Assembly (NCBI GenBank): GCA_944989445.1
Contig: CALYLW010000016.1
Span: 5,201,694 to 5,265,693 of the forward strand
Reading direction: 5' to 3'
Source of the DNA: Ampullaceana balthica
Lineage: Eukaryota; Mollusca; Gastropoda; Lymnaeidae
Length of the DNA stretch: 64,000 nt
The position numbers were made by a program, and so were the translations under genes. The notes under the pieces are model-generated. The model saw only the letters and a program-made list of their open reading frames with translations, made no database searches and had not been told where the DNA came from. Positions 33,440 to 46,093 of the stretch are shown here, one piece after another; positions within the stretch are counted from its first letter, which is position 1, and every line of letters starts with the position of its first letter.

Positions 33440-35190
33440 TTGTTTGATCACTTGGTCCAGGGGCCTGTACACTTTTTGCATAGCGGGCCATATTTTTTGC
33501 GGTAAAGATATTCGCGTGGCGGATTAAAATAATAAACAAAAATGACATACGTAGAGAGTTTTTAATTGGCAAATTTTAATGTGAAGGGTGAAACTGAGAT
33601 CCTGAATGCAGTAAATAGGTGAGATCAGAGGTCAGGCTCAATGTCACTCGTTTTGATACGTATGATATCACGCAGGTGAGAATCACTTATTCTCGTCCTC
33701 ACACGGTTCTTGTTAAAATTCATTAAATGAAAATGTCTGCTCACACAAGAATGTCTGCTCACACAAGAATGTCTGCTCACACAAGAATGTCTGCTCACAC
33801 AAGAATGTCTGCTCACACAAGAATGTCGAGCCAAACAATCATGTCTTAGCAAATGTTCGAATCTCTCGGAGTCCCTCTTTATCCAGCTGGCGGTAAAGAT
33901 CAATGAGATAAAGCTGTTGTTTTCTGCTGCGACATTCAGCACCACTTTGCAACACAAACAGTTCTAGTTGCAGATGTCCTGGAGTATTATCAGATTCATT
34001 AGAGAAAAGTGTAGAAAAAACATGATTTACTTTTCAATAGTTGCAAAGTCCTGAAAGCGTCTTTGAAATTCATCAGCCAGAGATGTGATATCTGCAACAT
34101 ACTTCTGCATTTGCTCATTGAAGCTTCTTTCTGGAAAAGCGTGTCATGATTTCCTGTAGTGAGAGGAAATGTGTGGTATTAGGCTTCATTTGAGGCAGTT
34201 GCCTTTGGAAAAGTTGCAGCTTGTTCGCAAAGTTCTTGCTATGAGAATATAATTGGCTTACCACTGCAATGCGCCATTGATGAGTTGTGTTAAGAACGTT
34301 TAGATGCCACGTCATATTAACTAAAAATGCTAAATCTGCCATCCAAGTAGTATCAGATATTTATGGAATTGATTGTTCCTTATCTTCCATGAATTGTCAA
34401 ATTTCTTTTTTAAGTGCATAGAAGCGCTGAATTGCTGTCCCCCGACTGAGCCATCTTACATCAATGTGATATACAACATCTCCCCTTTCTCCCTGGATTC
34501 AAAAAGAAACTGTTGAACTGATGGTCAAACAGGACTTTAGAGCGAATAGAGTTTATAGATTTTATCACTGGCTTAACGACATGATCACATCTAAGATGTT
34601 TGGCACAAAGAAATTGTTGGTGAATGATACAATGAAGTTTAAAAGCTTTGCCAGACTCTTCGCTGACTTTGTTACAGACAAGTTTTACGAGTCCACTATG
34701 CTCATTAATCGTGGCAGGAGCACCATCAGTAATAAATCAAGATTTTTTCCATTATAGTTTAATGTCATTGACAGCAGAACTAACTGAAGCAAAGAAATCT
34801 GTTCCCCTTGTTTGGTCTTTAAGACTCTGAAGGTCAAGTAATTCTTCACTCACACTCATGTCATCATTAACTCCTCTAAAGAAAAAAAAGAAGTTGGGCA
34901 GTGTCAGATGCATCAGTGCTTTCATCACACTCTGTCGAAAAATAGTCCTTTTATTCTGCTGTTACCTCTAATTGTCTCTTAATGCCAAATGATATTTCTT
35001 CAATTCTGTGAGCCACAGTGTTGCGTGACGTGACAGGCAAACACCTGCTTTTTCTCGAGGCATATAATTTCAAAATATTTCATCAAGCATTCTTTTACAA
35101 ACTCGCCATTGGGAAATGATTTGCTGTGTCTCTTGTCAATATGGAAATTACAAAAACTATTTAAAACTTTTAAGTTCAAGGAAGCCATAT
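33440..35190 (-). pseudogene. hAT-superfamily transposase, broken
   Basis: Reading from 35188 downward on the reverse strand: an N-terminal FPNGEFVKECLMKYFEIICL block; near 34740 TDGAPATINEHSGLVKLVCN; near 34650 LHCIIHQQFLCAKHL; near 34470 DVRWLSRGTAIQRFYALKKE; near 34320 MADLAFLVNMTWHLNVLN; near 34220 NKLQLFQRQLP; and near 33720 MNFNKNRVRTRISDSHLRDI. This is the block order of hAT transposases of the GTF2IRD2/ZBED-like group: DDE core pieces, then the C-terminal dimerisation region. Stops and frameshifts separate the blocks, so no working enzyme is made. At 33455 a CAGGGGCCTGTACAC may be the left terminal repeat; no matching right end was found. An 18-bp repeat has expanded inside the C-terminal domain. 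Confidence 0.82.
33728..33838. repeat. 18-bp repeat inside the hAT pseudogene
   Basis: About six units of ACACAAGAATGTCTGCTC. In the transposase frame each adds six residues (CVSRHS) where the family normally has a single Cys-containing segment before the MN.NKSK-like motif. Confidence 0.85.
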
Positions 35191-35320
35191 TTGTTTACGA
35201 GTCGGCGAAAAAATAAAATAAAAACAGACGTCATTAATTTAACAGCACTTAAATTGATCGGGTTTTAAAAACAAAAACCAATGTCCACATTGTTAACAAA
35301 AATAAAACGTCAACGATTTT

Positions 35321-37632
35321 CGCTCTTATATGACGTACTCAAAACACCTTATTGCGCGACAAAAAGGTCGTTCAATATAATACGCACCGCGACACTCTAT
35401 CTCAAAAAATAACATGATACATAGAGAAAAAAAGAGATAAATAAAATAATCTAAAAAATCAATAATTTAATTACGGTACATGCGATTGATCTGAAATTTT
35501 GATACATAGTTTTTATCATCGCCACCAAACTGCCTGCTAAATTTCATCTCGCTAGCTTACGAGGAAGTGGGTTAAAAATTGATCCAAAGTTTTGGCGACA
35601 AGCAATCAAGCAAGCAATCAAGTGTTTAACCAGACACCACGAGTTAATATAAAGGATTTTAATAAAAACAACCCTTAAAAAAACTAGTTTTTGACTATAA
35701 ATCCTTTATGTACGAGATGTAACTAAAAGAATGTTCATCATAATACGCAGCGCCAGACCATCCAGAATTACAATATTGCAGTTGTGTCGTAAAACATGTT
35801 TAATATAATGCGCACCGATCAGGAATAAATAATATAAAAGCCCAAGAAACTGTTGGATGTACGGATGTGGAACTCTGAGGAACGATGTACAACAGTCTAT
35901 AGCAGTTGAAAAATCGTGTGTTGATTAGAACTGTAAAAACATTTAATATGACGTCTTGTTTGATCTTATATTTTAAAATACAAGGTGTGCATCGGTGCGC
36001 AAGATGATTATAAATTAAAGATGTAAAATACTTTGTGTACATTCCAGGAAGTTTAGAAATTTCTTATTTATCAAACAAGGATAAGTTACTTGGGCTTTTG
36101 ACAAAAAACAAAGTGGGCGACGTAGGTGCCCTACAACCCCTATTATTAAATACTTTGCGTACATTTCAGAAAGTTTAATTAATTTGTATTTATCAAAATA
36201 GGACAAGTTAGTTGGGCTTTTGAAAAAGGTTGGCGCCGTAGGCGCCCTAAAAAAAGTGGGCGCCTCAGGCGCCATGGCGCCCCAGCACAATATAGTATGT
36301 TTATAAAAAGAGTTGTCAATAAAATACTCACCTTATTGCGCGACAGAAAGGTTGTTCAATATAATACGCACCGCGACGCTCTATCTCAAAAAATAGCATG
36401 ATACATAGGAATAAATAAAATAATCTAAAAAATCAATAATTTAATTACGGTACATGCGATCGATCTGAAATTTTGACACATTTTTTTTAGTATCGGTACG
36501 AAACTGCCTGCAAAAATTTCAGCTCGCTAGCTTACGAGCAAGTGGGTTAAAAGTCGATCAGAAGTTTTGGTGACAAGCAATCAAGCAAGCAATCAAGGGT
36601 GCAGACACCACGAGTTAATATAAAGGATTTAATAAAAACAACCCGTAAAAAACCAAGTTTTTTACTATAAATCCTTTATGTATGAGACGTATATAAAAGA
36701 ATGTTCATTATAATACGCAGCGAAAGACAATCCAAAAATACAAATTTGTAGTTGTGTCGTAAAACATGTTTAATATAATGCGCACCGATCAGGAATATGT
36801 TTATAAAAAGTGTTGTCAATAAAATACGCACCTAATTGCACGACAGAAAGGTTGTTCAATAGTATGCGCACCCTTACACTCTATCTCAAAAATAACATGA
36901 TACATAGGAATAAATAAAATAATCTAAAAAATCAATAATTCAATTACGGTACATGTGATCGATCTGAAATTTTCATACATAGTTTTTATCATCGCCACCA
37001 AACTGCCTGCAAAATTTCAGCTCGCTAGCTTACAAAAAAGTGGGTTAAAAATTGATCAAAAGTTTAGGCGACAAGCAAGCAATCAAGCAATAAAGGGTGC
37101 AGACACCACGAGTTAATATAAAGGATTTAATAATAAAAACCCGTAAAAAACCAAGTTTTTGACTATAAATCCTTTATGTACGAGAAGTAGAACTAAAAGA
37201 ATGTTCATTATAATACGCAGCGCCAGACCATCCAGAAATACAAAATTGCAGTTGTGTCGTAAAACATGTTTAATATAATGCGCACCGATCAGGAATATGT
37301 TTATAAAAAGAGTTGTCAATAAAATACGCACCTTAATTCGCGATAGAAAGGTTATTCAATATAATACGCAACGCGACGCTCTATGTCAAAAAATAGCATG
37401 ATACATAGGAATAAATAAAATAATCTAAAAAATCAATAATTTAATTACGGTCCATGCGATCGATATGAAATTTATATACATTGTTTTTTATATCGGTACA
37501 AAACTGCCTGCAAAATTTCAGCTCGCTAGCTTACGAGCAAGTGGGTTAAAAATAGATCAAAAGTTTTGGCGACAAGGGCGGGTGGTCGGGCCGGCGGGCG
37601 GCCGATGACACCACGAGTTAATATAAATGATT
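35321..37632. mobile_element. Foldback element family B, at least four tandem units
   Basis: Head-to-tail copies of a ~500-bp repeat with the same plan as family A. The start is ATAAAAACAACCCGTAAAAA with ACTATAAATCCTTTATGTA. The middle has CGATCTGAAATTTTGA and AAATTTCAGCTCGCTAGCTT. The end is CACCACGAGTTAATATAAAG followed by GATTTA. Unit ends are near 35660, 36620, 37126 and 37632. The unit from 35660 is longer (~960 bp) because it carries extra DNA with GGCGCC-rich words around 36110-36290. The motif TAATACGCACCG and GACTATAAATCC recur in each unit. Not coding. Confidence 0.65.
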
Positions 37633-37812
37633 TAAAAAGACGAATTGCCATACGACGATAGATTGTTGCGTTATTTCCGTTTGGGGTTTATATACGTCAA
37701 TGCCATTGATCAGCTGAGATAGTATTAGTTTATATAGGTCATAGCAAATGATCATCCTCCTCCCCTTCATTGTATATAAATGTCGTAACAATACAATTAT
37801 TTCTTGTTGTTA
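37633..37812. other. AT-rich spacer, nothing recognised
   Basis: No repeat or gene features beyond short AT-rich words; the 37-bp satellite follows. Confidence 0.4.
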
Positions 37813-40800
37813 CGACTAGTCGTAACATTAAGGCAGTAAGCTATTGCTCACACTAGTCGTAACATTAAGGCAGTAAGCTATTGCTCAGACTAGTCGTAAC
37901 ATTAAGGCAGTAAGCTATTGCTCAGGCTAGTCGTAACATTAAGGCAGTAAGATATTGCTCAGACTGGTGGTAACATTAAGGCAGTAAGCTATTGCTCAGA
38001 CTAGTCGTAACATTAAGGCAGTAAGCTATTGCTCACACTACTCGTAACATTAAGGCAGTAAGCTATTATTCAGACTAGTCGTAACATTAAGGCAGTAAGC
38101 TATTGCTCAGACTAGTCGTAACATTAAGGCAGTAAGATTTTGCTCAGACTGGTGGTAACATTAAGGCAGTAAGCTATTGCTCAGGCTAGTCGTAACATTA
38201 AGGCAGTAAGCTATTGCTCAGACTACTCGTAACATTAAGGCAGTAAGCTATTGCTCAGACTAGTCGTAACATTAAGGCAGTAAGCTATTGCTAAGACTAG
38301 TCGTAACATTAAGGCAGTAAGCTATTGCTCAGACTAGTCGTAACATTAAGGCAGTAAGCTATTGCTCAGACTAGTCGTAACATTAAGGCAGTAAGCTATT
38401 GCTCAGACTAGTCGTAACATTAAGGCAGTAAGCTATTGCTCAGGCTAGTCGTAACATTAAGGCAGTAAGCTATTGCTCAGACTAGTCGTAACATTAAGGC
38501 AGTAAGCTATTGCTCAGACTAGTCGTAACATTAAGGCAGTAAGCTACTGCTCAGACTAGTCGTAACATTAAGGCAGTAAGCTATTGCTCAGACTAGTCGT
38601 AACATTAAGGCAGTAAGCTACTGCTCAGACTAGTCGTAACATTAAGGCAGTAAGCTATTGCTCAGACTAGTCGTAACATTAAGGCAGTAAGCTATTGCTC
38701 AGACTAGTCGTAACATTAAGGCAGTAAGCTATTGCTCAGACTAGTCGTAACATTAGGGCAGTAAGCTACTGCTCAGACTAGTCGAAACATTAAGGCAGTA
38801 AGCTATTGCTCAGACTAGTCGTAACATTAAGGCAGTAAGCTATTCCTCAGACTAGTCGTAACATTAAGGCAGTAAGCTATTGCTCAGACTAGTCGTAACA
38901 TTAAGACAGTAAGCTATTGCTCAGACTAGTCGAAACATTAAGGCAGTAAGCTATTGCTGAGACTAGTCGTAACATTAAGGCAATAATCTATTGCTCAGAA
39001 AAATCGTAACATTAAGGCAGTAAGCTATTGCTCAGACTAGTCGTAACATTAAGGCAGTAAGCTATTGCTCAGACTAGTCGTAACATTAAGGCAGTAAGCT
39101 ATTGCTCAGGCTAGTCGTAACATTAAGGCAGTAAGCTACTGCTCAGACTAGTCGAAACATTAAGGCAGTAAGCTATTGCTCAGACTAGTCGTAACATTAA
39201 GGCAGTAAGCTATTCCTCAGACTAGTCGTAACATTAAGGCAGTAAGCTATTGCTCAGGCTAGTCGTAACATTAAGGCAGTAAGCTATTGCTCAGACTAGT
39301 CGTAACATTAAGGCAGTAAGCTATTGCTGAGACTAGTCGTAACATTAAGGCAATAATCTATTGCTCAGAATAGTCGTAACATTAAGGCAGTAAGCTATTG
39401 CTCAGACTAGTCGTAACATTAAGGCAGTAAGCTATTGCTCAGACTAGTCGTAACTTTAAGGCAGTAAGCTATTGCTCAGACTAGTCGTAACATTAAGGCG
39501 GTAAGCTATTGCTCAGACTAGTCGTAACATTAAGGCAGTAAGCTATTGCTCAGACTAGTTGTAACATTAAGGCAGTAAGCTATTGCTCAGACTAGTCGTA
39601 ACATTAAGACAGTAATGTATTGCTCAGACTAGTCGTAACATTAAGGCAGTAAGCTATTGCTCAGACTAGTCGTAACATTAAGGCAGTAAGCTATTGCTCA
39701 GAATAGTCGTAATATAAAGGCAGTAAGCTATTGATTAGACTAGTCGTAACATTAAGGCAGTAAGCTATTGCTCAGGCTAGTCATAACATTAAGGCAGTAA
39801 GCTATTGCTCAGGCTAGTCGTAACATTAAGGCAGTAAGCTATTGCTCAGACTAGTCGTAACATTAAGGCAGTAAGCTATTGCTCAGACTAGTCGTAACAT
39901 TAAGGCAGTAAGCTATTGCTGAGACTAGTCGTAACATTAAGGCAGTAAGCTATTGCTCAGACTAGTCGTAACATAAGGCAGTAAGCTATTGCTCAGACTA
40001 GTCGTAACATTAAGGCAGTAAGCTATTGCTCAGACTAGTCGTAACATTAAGGCAGTAAGCTATTGCTCAGACTAGTCGTAACATTAAGGCATTAAGCTAT
40101 TGCTCAGACTAGTCGTAACATTAAGGCAGTAAGCTATTGCTCAGGCTAGTCGTAACATTAAGGCAGTAAGCTATTGCTCAGACTAGTCGTAACATTATGG
40201 CAGTAAGCTACTGCTCATACTAGTCGTAACATTAAGGCAGTAAGCTACTGCTCAGACTAGTCGTAACATTAAGGCAGTAAGCTACTGCTCAGACTAGTCG
40301 TAACATTAAGTCAGTAAGCTATTGCTAAGACTAGTCGTAACATTAAGGCAGTAAGCTATTGCTCAGACTAGTCGTAACATTAAGGCAGTAAGCTATTGCT
40401 CAGACTAGTCGTAACATTAAGGCAGTAAGCTATTGCTCAGGCTAGTCGTAACATTAAGGCAGTAAGCTATTGCTCAGACTAGTTGTAACATTAAGGCAGT
40501 AAGCTATTGCTCAGACTAGTCGTAACATTAAGACAGTAAGCTACTGCTCAGACTAGTCGTAACATTAAGGCAGTAAGCTATTGTTCAGGCTAGTCTTAAC
40601 ATTAAGGCAGTAAGCTATTGCTCAGACTAGTCGTAACATTATGGCAGTAAGCTATTGCTCAGGCTAGTCGTAACATTAAGGCAGTAAGCTATTGCTCAGA
40701 CTAGTCGTAACATTAAGGCAGTAAGCTATTGCTCAGACTAGTCGTAACATTAAGGCAGTAAGCTTTTGCTCAGACTAGTCGTAACATTAAGGCAGTAAGC

Positions 40801-41714
40801 TATTGCTCAGACTAGTCGTAACATTAAGGCAGTAAGCTGTTGCTCAGACTAGTCGTAACATTAAGGCAGTAAGCTATTGCTCAGACTAGTCGTAACATTA
40901 AGGCAGTAAGCTATTGATCAGACTAGTCGTAACCTTAAGGCAGTAAGGTATTGCTCAGACTAGTCGTAACATTAAGGCAGTAAGCTATTGCTCAGACTAG
41001 TCGTAACATTAAGGCAGTAAGCTATTGCTCAGGCTAGTCGTAACATTAAGGCAGTAAGCTATTGCTCAGACTAGTCGTAACATTAAGGCAGTAAGCTATT
41101 GCTCAGACTAGTCGTAACATTAAGGCAGTAAGCTATTGCTCAGACTAGTCGTAACATTAAGGCAGTAAGCTACTTACAGCTCAGACTAGTCGTAACATTA
41201 AGGCAGTAAGCTACTGCTCAGACTAGTCGTAACAATAAGGCAGTAAGCTATTGCTCAGACTAGTCGTAACATTAAGGCAGTAAGCTACTGCTCAGACTAG
41301 TCGTAACATTAAGGCAGTAAGCTACTGCTCAGACTAGTCGTAACATTAAGGCAGTAAGCTATTGCTCAGACTACTCGTAACATTAAGGCAGTAAGATTTT
41401 GCTCAGGCTAGTCGTAACATTAAGGCAGTAAGCTATTGCTCAGACTAGTCGTAACATTAAGGCAGTAAGCTATTGCTCAGACTAGTCGTAACATTAAGGC
41501 AGTAAGCTATTACTCAGACTAGTCGTAACATTAAGGCAGTAACCTATTGCTCAGACTAGTCGTAACATTAAGGCAGTAAGCTATTGCTCAGACTAGTCGT
41601 AACATTAAGGCAGTAAGCTATTGCTCAGATTAGTCGTAAAATTAAGGCAGTAAGCTATTGCTCAGACTAGTCGTAACATTAAGGCAGTAAGCTATTGCTT
41701 AGACTAGTCGTAAC
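37813..41714. repeat. 37-bp satellite, about 105 copies
   Basis: Monomer TAACATTAAGGCAGTAAGCT then ATTGCTCAGACTAGTCG. Most units hold the palindrome GACTAGTC. Variants (GGCTAGTCG, TACTGCTC, TATTCCTC, CTACTCG) are scattered. A block with CAATAATCTATTGCTCAGAA recurs near 38980 and 39350, about 370 bp (ten units) apart, which shows local duplication. No frame is open for long. Confidence 0.95.
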
Positions 41715-41734
41715 TAGGGCTGTCAATATTGTTG

Positions 41735-42183
41735 AATTAAACAAAACCGTAAAAACAAAGTTTTTGAATATAAATCCCTTATATATGAGACATAACTAAA
41801 AGTATTGATTATGTTCAAACGCGTTAAAAATGTATAGACTGAAACTGATTTTACTCCCCTTTGCTGTAAAATAGGGCCGGGGGAGGTGTGGTCACGCATG
41901 GCTGGACTGAATTCAGCATGACACGTGAATGTAAACAAAAGCAGGTCACTACATATAGTTATATAGAGATAAACTAAAAATGCATTAATTTAATTACGGT
42001 ACTTTCGATCGATCTGAAATTTTGAAACATTGCATTGTTAGGTGACACCAGTCTATGTGCGAAATTTAGCTCAATAGCATCACGGAAAATGTGTCATTTT
42101 TTACTTTTGTTTTTTCCTCCGACCGCGAACGACAGAGGCCACGACAGAGAGACAAGATTTTGAAGATAACAATAAGGAATTTA
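41735..42183 (+). mobile_element. Foldback element family A, single copy
   Basis: Begins AATTAAACAAAACCGTAAAA and TATAAATCCCTTATATATGA, has CGATCGATCTGAAATTTTGA, and ends AACAATAAGGAATTTA. The 3' inverted motif is more decayed than in the other copies. It abuts the 37-bp satellite after a 20-bp link. Confidence 0.65.
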
Positions 42184-42193
42184 AAAAAGCTGC

Positions 42194-42275
42194 TCGGTTA
42201 CCCGTCCAAAATTTGAACATTTACTCGGGTTACCCGTCCAAAATTTGAACATTTACTCGGGTTACCCGTTTGAAA
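42194..42275. repeat. 32-bp repeat, three copies
   Basis: GTTACCCGTCCAAAATTTGA with ACATTTACTCGG; the third copy is partial (GTTACCCGTTTGAAAT). Confidence 0.8.
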
Positions 42276-42820
42276 TGCCTCAAAATTTTCGCCGTCATGC
42301 CCGCTATTAGTCTTATACTTCTTTGTTTATTATGGAAATGCAAATTTAGTTGTAATGAATCTGCGATATAAAAATGATGATATTGAAATAATACTAAAGT
42401 ACGGTGTGGTAAAAACAATGAGCAGAGGGGTTATAAAGTTATTTTATTTATTTATTTTTTTTGTGGGGGAGGGGGGATCTAATCAAAGTCTTAAAAGATA
42501 AAGGGCGGTAATTGTATGACAAGGCGGGTTATTTCTAGTTCATAGCTGGAAACTGTTGTAATTAACGAAACTTTCCGGGACTTGCCCCTACTTAGTGGAC
42601 CAATCCCACAGCATTTATTTTTGTTATTATAGTGAAAATCATTCAACGATTGAACTATGAACATCTTGACTGTAGAGGGATCGCATGGCTTCTGGCTGTA
42701 GGTGGCGCAATTTTACTACCCGGGTAATTGTTCGGGCCCAAAATGTCTTTTTTCATAAAATTTTAAGATTTTATTCCCCATTCAATTATTAAAGATCTTG
42801 AGAAATATAAATAAACTAGC
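42276..42820. other. Spacer with an incomplete dispersed repeat
   Basis: Near 42725-42810 the sequence GGGCCCAAAATGTCTTTTTT and TTATTCCCCATTCAATTATT belongs to the repeat family that also flanks the LTR element (45840-46093 and 50130-50810). No gene seen. Confidence 0.45.
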
Positions 42821-42821
42821 A

Positions 42822-45800
42822 AAATACCCGCGCTTTGCTGCGGTAAATTAGGATTTCAGTAAGCATTGAGAACCCGCGTAACACAAATTCAAAACACAAA
42901 TTGATTTCAAAATGGATCATGATGGATATAATACATATATTAACTTCACCGTCATGTCTGTCTGTCTGTTGTAGTCCCGCAGAAAAACAAAAACGAAAAG
43001 TAAAAAAATGACACACTTCCCGTGATCCTATCGAGCTGATAATTTAATTTTGTTCCGTCTGCTACCATTGCGGGAGGGTACTCAACAACCGCCCAAAGTT
43101 TTATGCTTCCACCTACACGGGAAATAGGAGAATTAGTGATTTTCAGTTTTTATATAGCTCATATAAGAAATTTCGGCCCCCGGCCCCCGTTATGTGATAA
43201 TTTATATAATTGTTCCACCTGTTACCATCGCGGAATGTTATCCAACAACTACCCAAAGTTTCATGCTTCTACCGTCTCGGGAAATAGGAGAATAAGGGAT
43301 TTTTAATTTTTATAAAGCCAGAATAAGGGGAAAAAAACGTTTTTGGGCCCCCGGCCCCCATGAGTGTGAATTTCAAAAATCTTTTTCACCTGTTACCATT
43401 GCGGAAGTGTACTTAACAATTCTCCAAAGTTTCATGCTGCTACCAACATGAGAAATTGGAGAATTAGTGATGAGTCAGTTTTTTATATAAGAAGAAAACT
43501 ACATTTTGGTCCCCGGCCCCCAGTAAGTGATAATTTAGATAGTTTTTTAACCTGTTACCATCGCAGAATGTTACTTAAAAACTACTCAAAGTTTCATGCT
43601 ACTTCCTACACTGGAATTAGGAGAATTAGTGATTTTCAGTTTTTATATAACTCATATAAGGAAAAAACTACATTTTGGCCCCTGGGCCCCAGTAAGTGAA
43701 ATTTTGAATATTTTTTCGCCTGTTACCATCGCGGAAGTGTACTCAACAACTTCCCAAAGTTTCATGCTTCTACCTACTCGGGAAATAGGAGGATTAGTGA
43801 TTTTCAAATTTTTATATAGCTAATGGAAGGGGGAAAAAAGATTTTGGGCCCCCGGCCCCCATGAAGCTGAATTTATAAATTCTTTTTCGCCATTTGTCGT
43901 CGAGAGAGGCTACTTGACAACTTCCCAAGGTTTCATGGTTCTACATACATGGGAAATCCGAGAATTAGTGATGAGTCAGTTTTAATATAAGAAAAGACTA
44001 CATTTTGGCCCCCGGCCCCCAGTAAGTGATAATTTAAATATTGTTTTTAGCTGTTACCATCGTGAAAGTGTACTTAAAACTACTCGGGAAACAGGAGAAT
44101 TGTTGATTTTAAAATTTTATATAGGCCATATAAGGGAAAAAAACTTTTTTGGGCCCCCGGCCCCCATGAGTGTTAATTTAAAAATTCTTTTACGCCAATT
44201 TTCGTCGCGAGAGGCTACTCAACAACTTCCCAAAGTTTCATGCTTCTACCTACGCGTTAAATCTGAGATTAGTGATGAGTCTTTTTTAATAAAAGAAGAA
44301 ACTACATTTGGGCCCCCGGACCCCATTAAGTGATGATTTAAATATTGTTTTTACCTGTTACCATCATGGAAGTGTACTTAACAACTACCCCAAGTTTCAT
44401 GCTTCTACCTACACGGGAAATAGGAGAATTTGTGATTTTTAGTTTTTATAAAGCTCATATAAGGAAAAAACTTCATTTGGGCCCCCGGCCCCCAGGAAGT
44501 GATAATTTAATTTTTTTTTCCTCCCGTCGCTATCGCTGGTTTTTACTCAACAACGTCCCAAAGTTTCATGCTTTTGCCTACTCGAGAAATCAGAAAATTA
44601 GTGATATCATATTCTATATAGTCCATATCAGGAAAAAAAGCGTTTTTGGGCCCTGGGCCCCCAACAGTGTGAATTTTAAAATTCTTATTCGCCAATTATC
44701 GTTGAGAGAGTGTATTCAGCAAGTTCCCAAAGTTTCATGCTAATACCTACACGGGAAGTTGGAGAATTAGTGATGAGTCAGTTTTTTTATATTAGAAAAA
44801 AACTACATTTGGGCCCCCGGACCCCATTAAGTGTTATTTTAAATATTGTTTTCGCTTGTTACCATCGCGGAAGTGTGCTTATCAACTACCTAGTGTTTCA
44901 TGCTTCTACCTACATGGGAAATATGAGCATTTGTGATTTTCACTTTTAATATAGCTCATATAAGGAAAGAACTTCATTTGGGCCCCCGGCCCCCAGGAAG
45001 TGATAATTTAATATTTTTTTCCCGCCTATTACCATTGCGGGTTTGTCCTCAACAAATTCTAAAAGTTTCATGCTTCTGCCTACTCGGGAAATAGGAGAAT
45101 TTGTGATTTTCAAATTTTATATAGGCCATATAAGGAAAAAAACGTTTTTGGGCCCCCAGCCCCCATGAGTGTAAAATTGTAAAATTCTTTTACGCCAGTT
45201 TTCGTCTCGAGAGGCTACACAACAACTTCCCAAAGTTTCATGCTTCTACCTACACGGGAAGTTGGAGAATTAGTGATGAGTCATTTTTTTTATATAAGAA
45301 AAAAAACTACATTTGGGCCCCCGGCCCCCATTCAGTGATAATTTAAATATATTTTTTGCTTGTTACCTTTGCGGAAGTGAACTTAACAACCACCCCAAGT
45401 TTCATGCTTCTATCTACACGGGAAATAGGAGAATTAGTGATTTTTAGTTTTTATATAGCTCATATAAGGAAAAAACTTCATTTTGGGCCCCCGGCCCCCA
45501 GGAAGTGATAATTTAAATGTTTTTTCTCCCGTTACCATCGCGGGGTTGTACTCAACAACTTCCCAAAGTTTCATGCTTCTGCCTACTCGGGAAAAGGGAG
45601 AATTGGTGATTTTCAAATTTTATATAGGCCATATAAGGAAAAAAAACGTTTTTGGGCCCCCGGCCCCTCATGAGTGTAATTTTAAAAATTCTTTTACTCC
45701 AATTTTCGTCGCGAGAGGCTACTCGACAACTTCCCAAAGTTTCATGCTTCTACCTACACGGGAAGTTGGAGAATTAGTGATGAATGAGTGAGTGAGTGAG

Positions 45801-45830
45801 GGCTTTGCCTTTTATTAGTATAGATATATC
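42822..45830. repeat. ~165-bp repeat in trimeric higher-order units
   Basis: Begins ATACCCGCGCTTTGCTGCGG and ends GAGTGAGTGAGTGAGGGCTT, TGCCTTTTATTAGTATAGAT. In between are 17 monomers of ~165 bp sharing CCCAAAGTTTCATGCTTCTA, GGGAAATAGGAGAATTAGTG and GGGCCCCCGGCCCCCA. Three monomer types alternate. A has TATATAGCTCATATAAGG. B has TATAGGCCATATAAGG and CCATGAGTG. C has GATGAGTCAGTTTTTTATA. The order is ABC ABC BC ABC ABC ABC. Short open frames (KVSCFYLPTREIGELVI type) recur but are broken in every unit; I take them as chance. Confidence 0.85.
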
Positions 45831-46088
45831 CACTATGAAATTGATTGAAATAAACAGGTGTTTGAACTTGACATCTTGCACTAAATGGGCCCTGGGGCCC
45901 TTAATGTCATTTTTTGCTTATATGAGCTATATAAAAATTAGTTTATACGTTAGCTACTGAGTAAATGAATGGATCTTAACAAAACCCTGTATATAAACAC
46001 TTGGTAGCCCATATTAAAATAACAAAGAGCACTGCACATCTAATGTCCAATTGTTCAGGACTGGTGGCCCAAAATATCTTTTTTTCGT
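45831..46088. repeat. Dispersed repeat split by the LTR element, left part
   Basis: Contains AAATGGGCCCTGGGGCCCTT, GAGCTATATAAAAATTAG and ends GGCCCAAAATATCTTTTTTT. The unbroken version at 42748 continues CATAAAATTTTAAGATTTTA, which matches the DNA resuming after the retrotransposon at 50130. Confidence 0.6.
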
Positions 46089-46093
46089 ATATG

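Noticed and set aside
43103..45791. Recurring KVSCFYLPTREIGELVI-type frames as a multidomain protein
   Set aside because: Every ~165-bp unit breaks the frame; the peptide recurs because the DNA monomer recurs.
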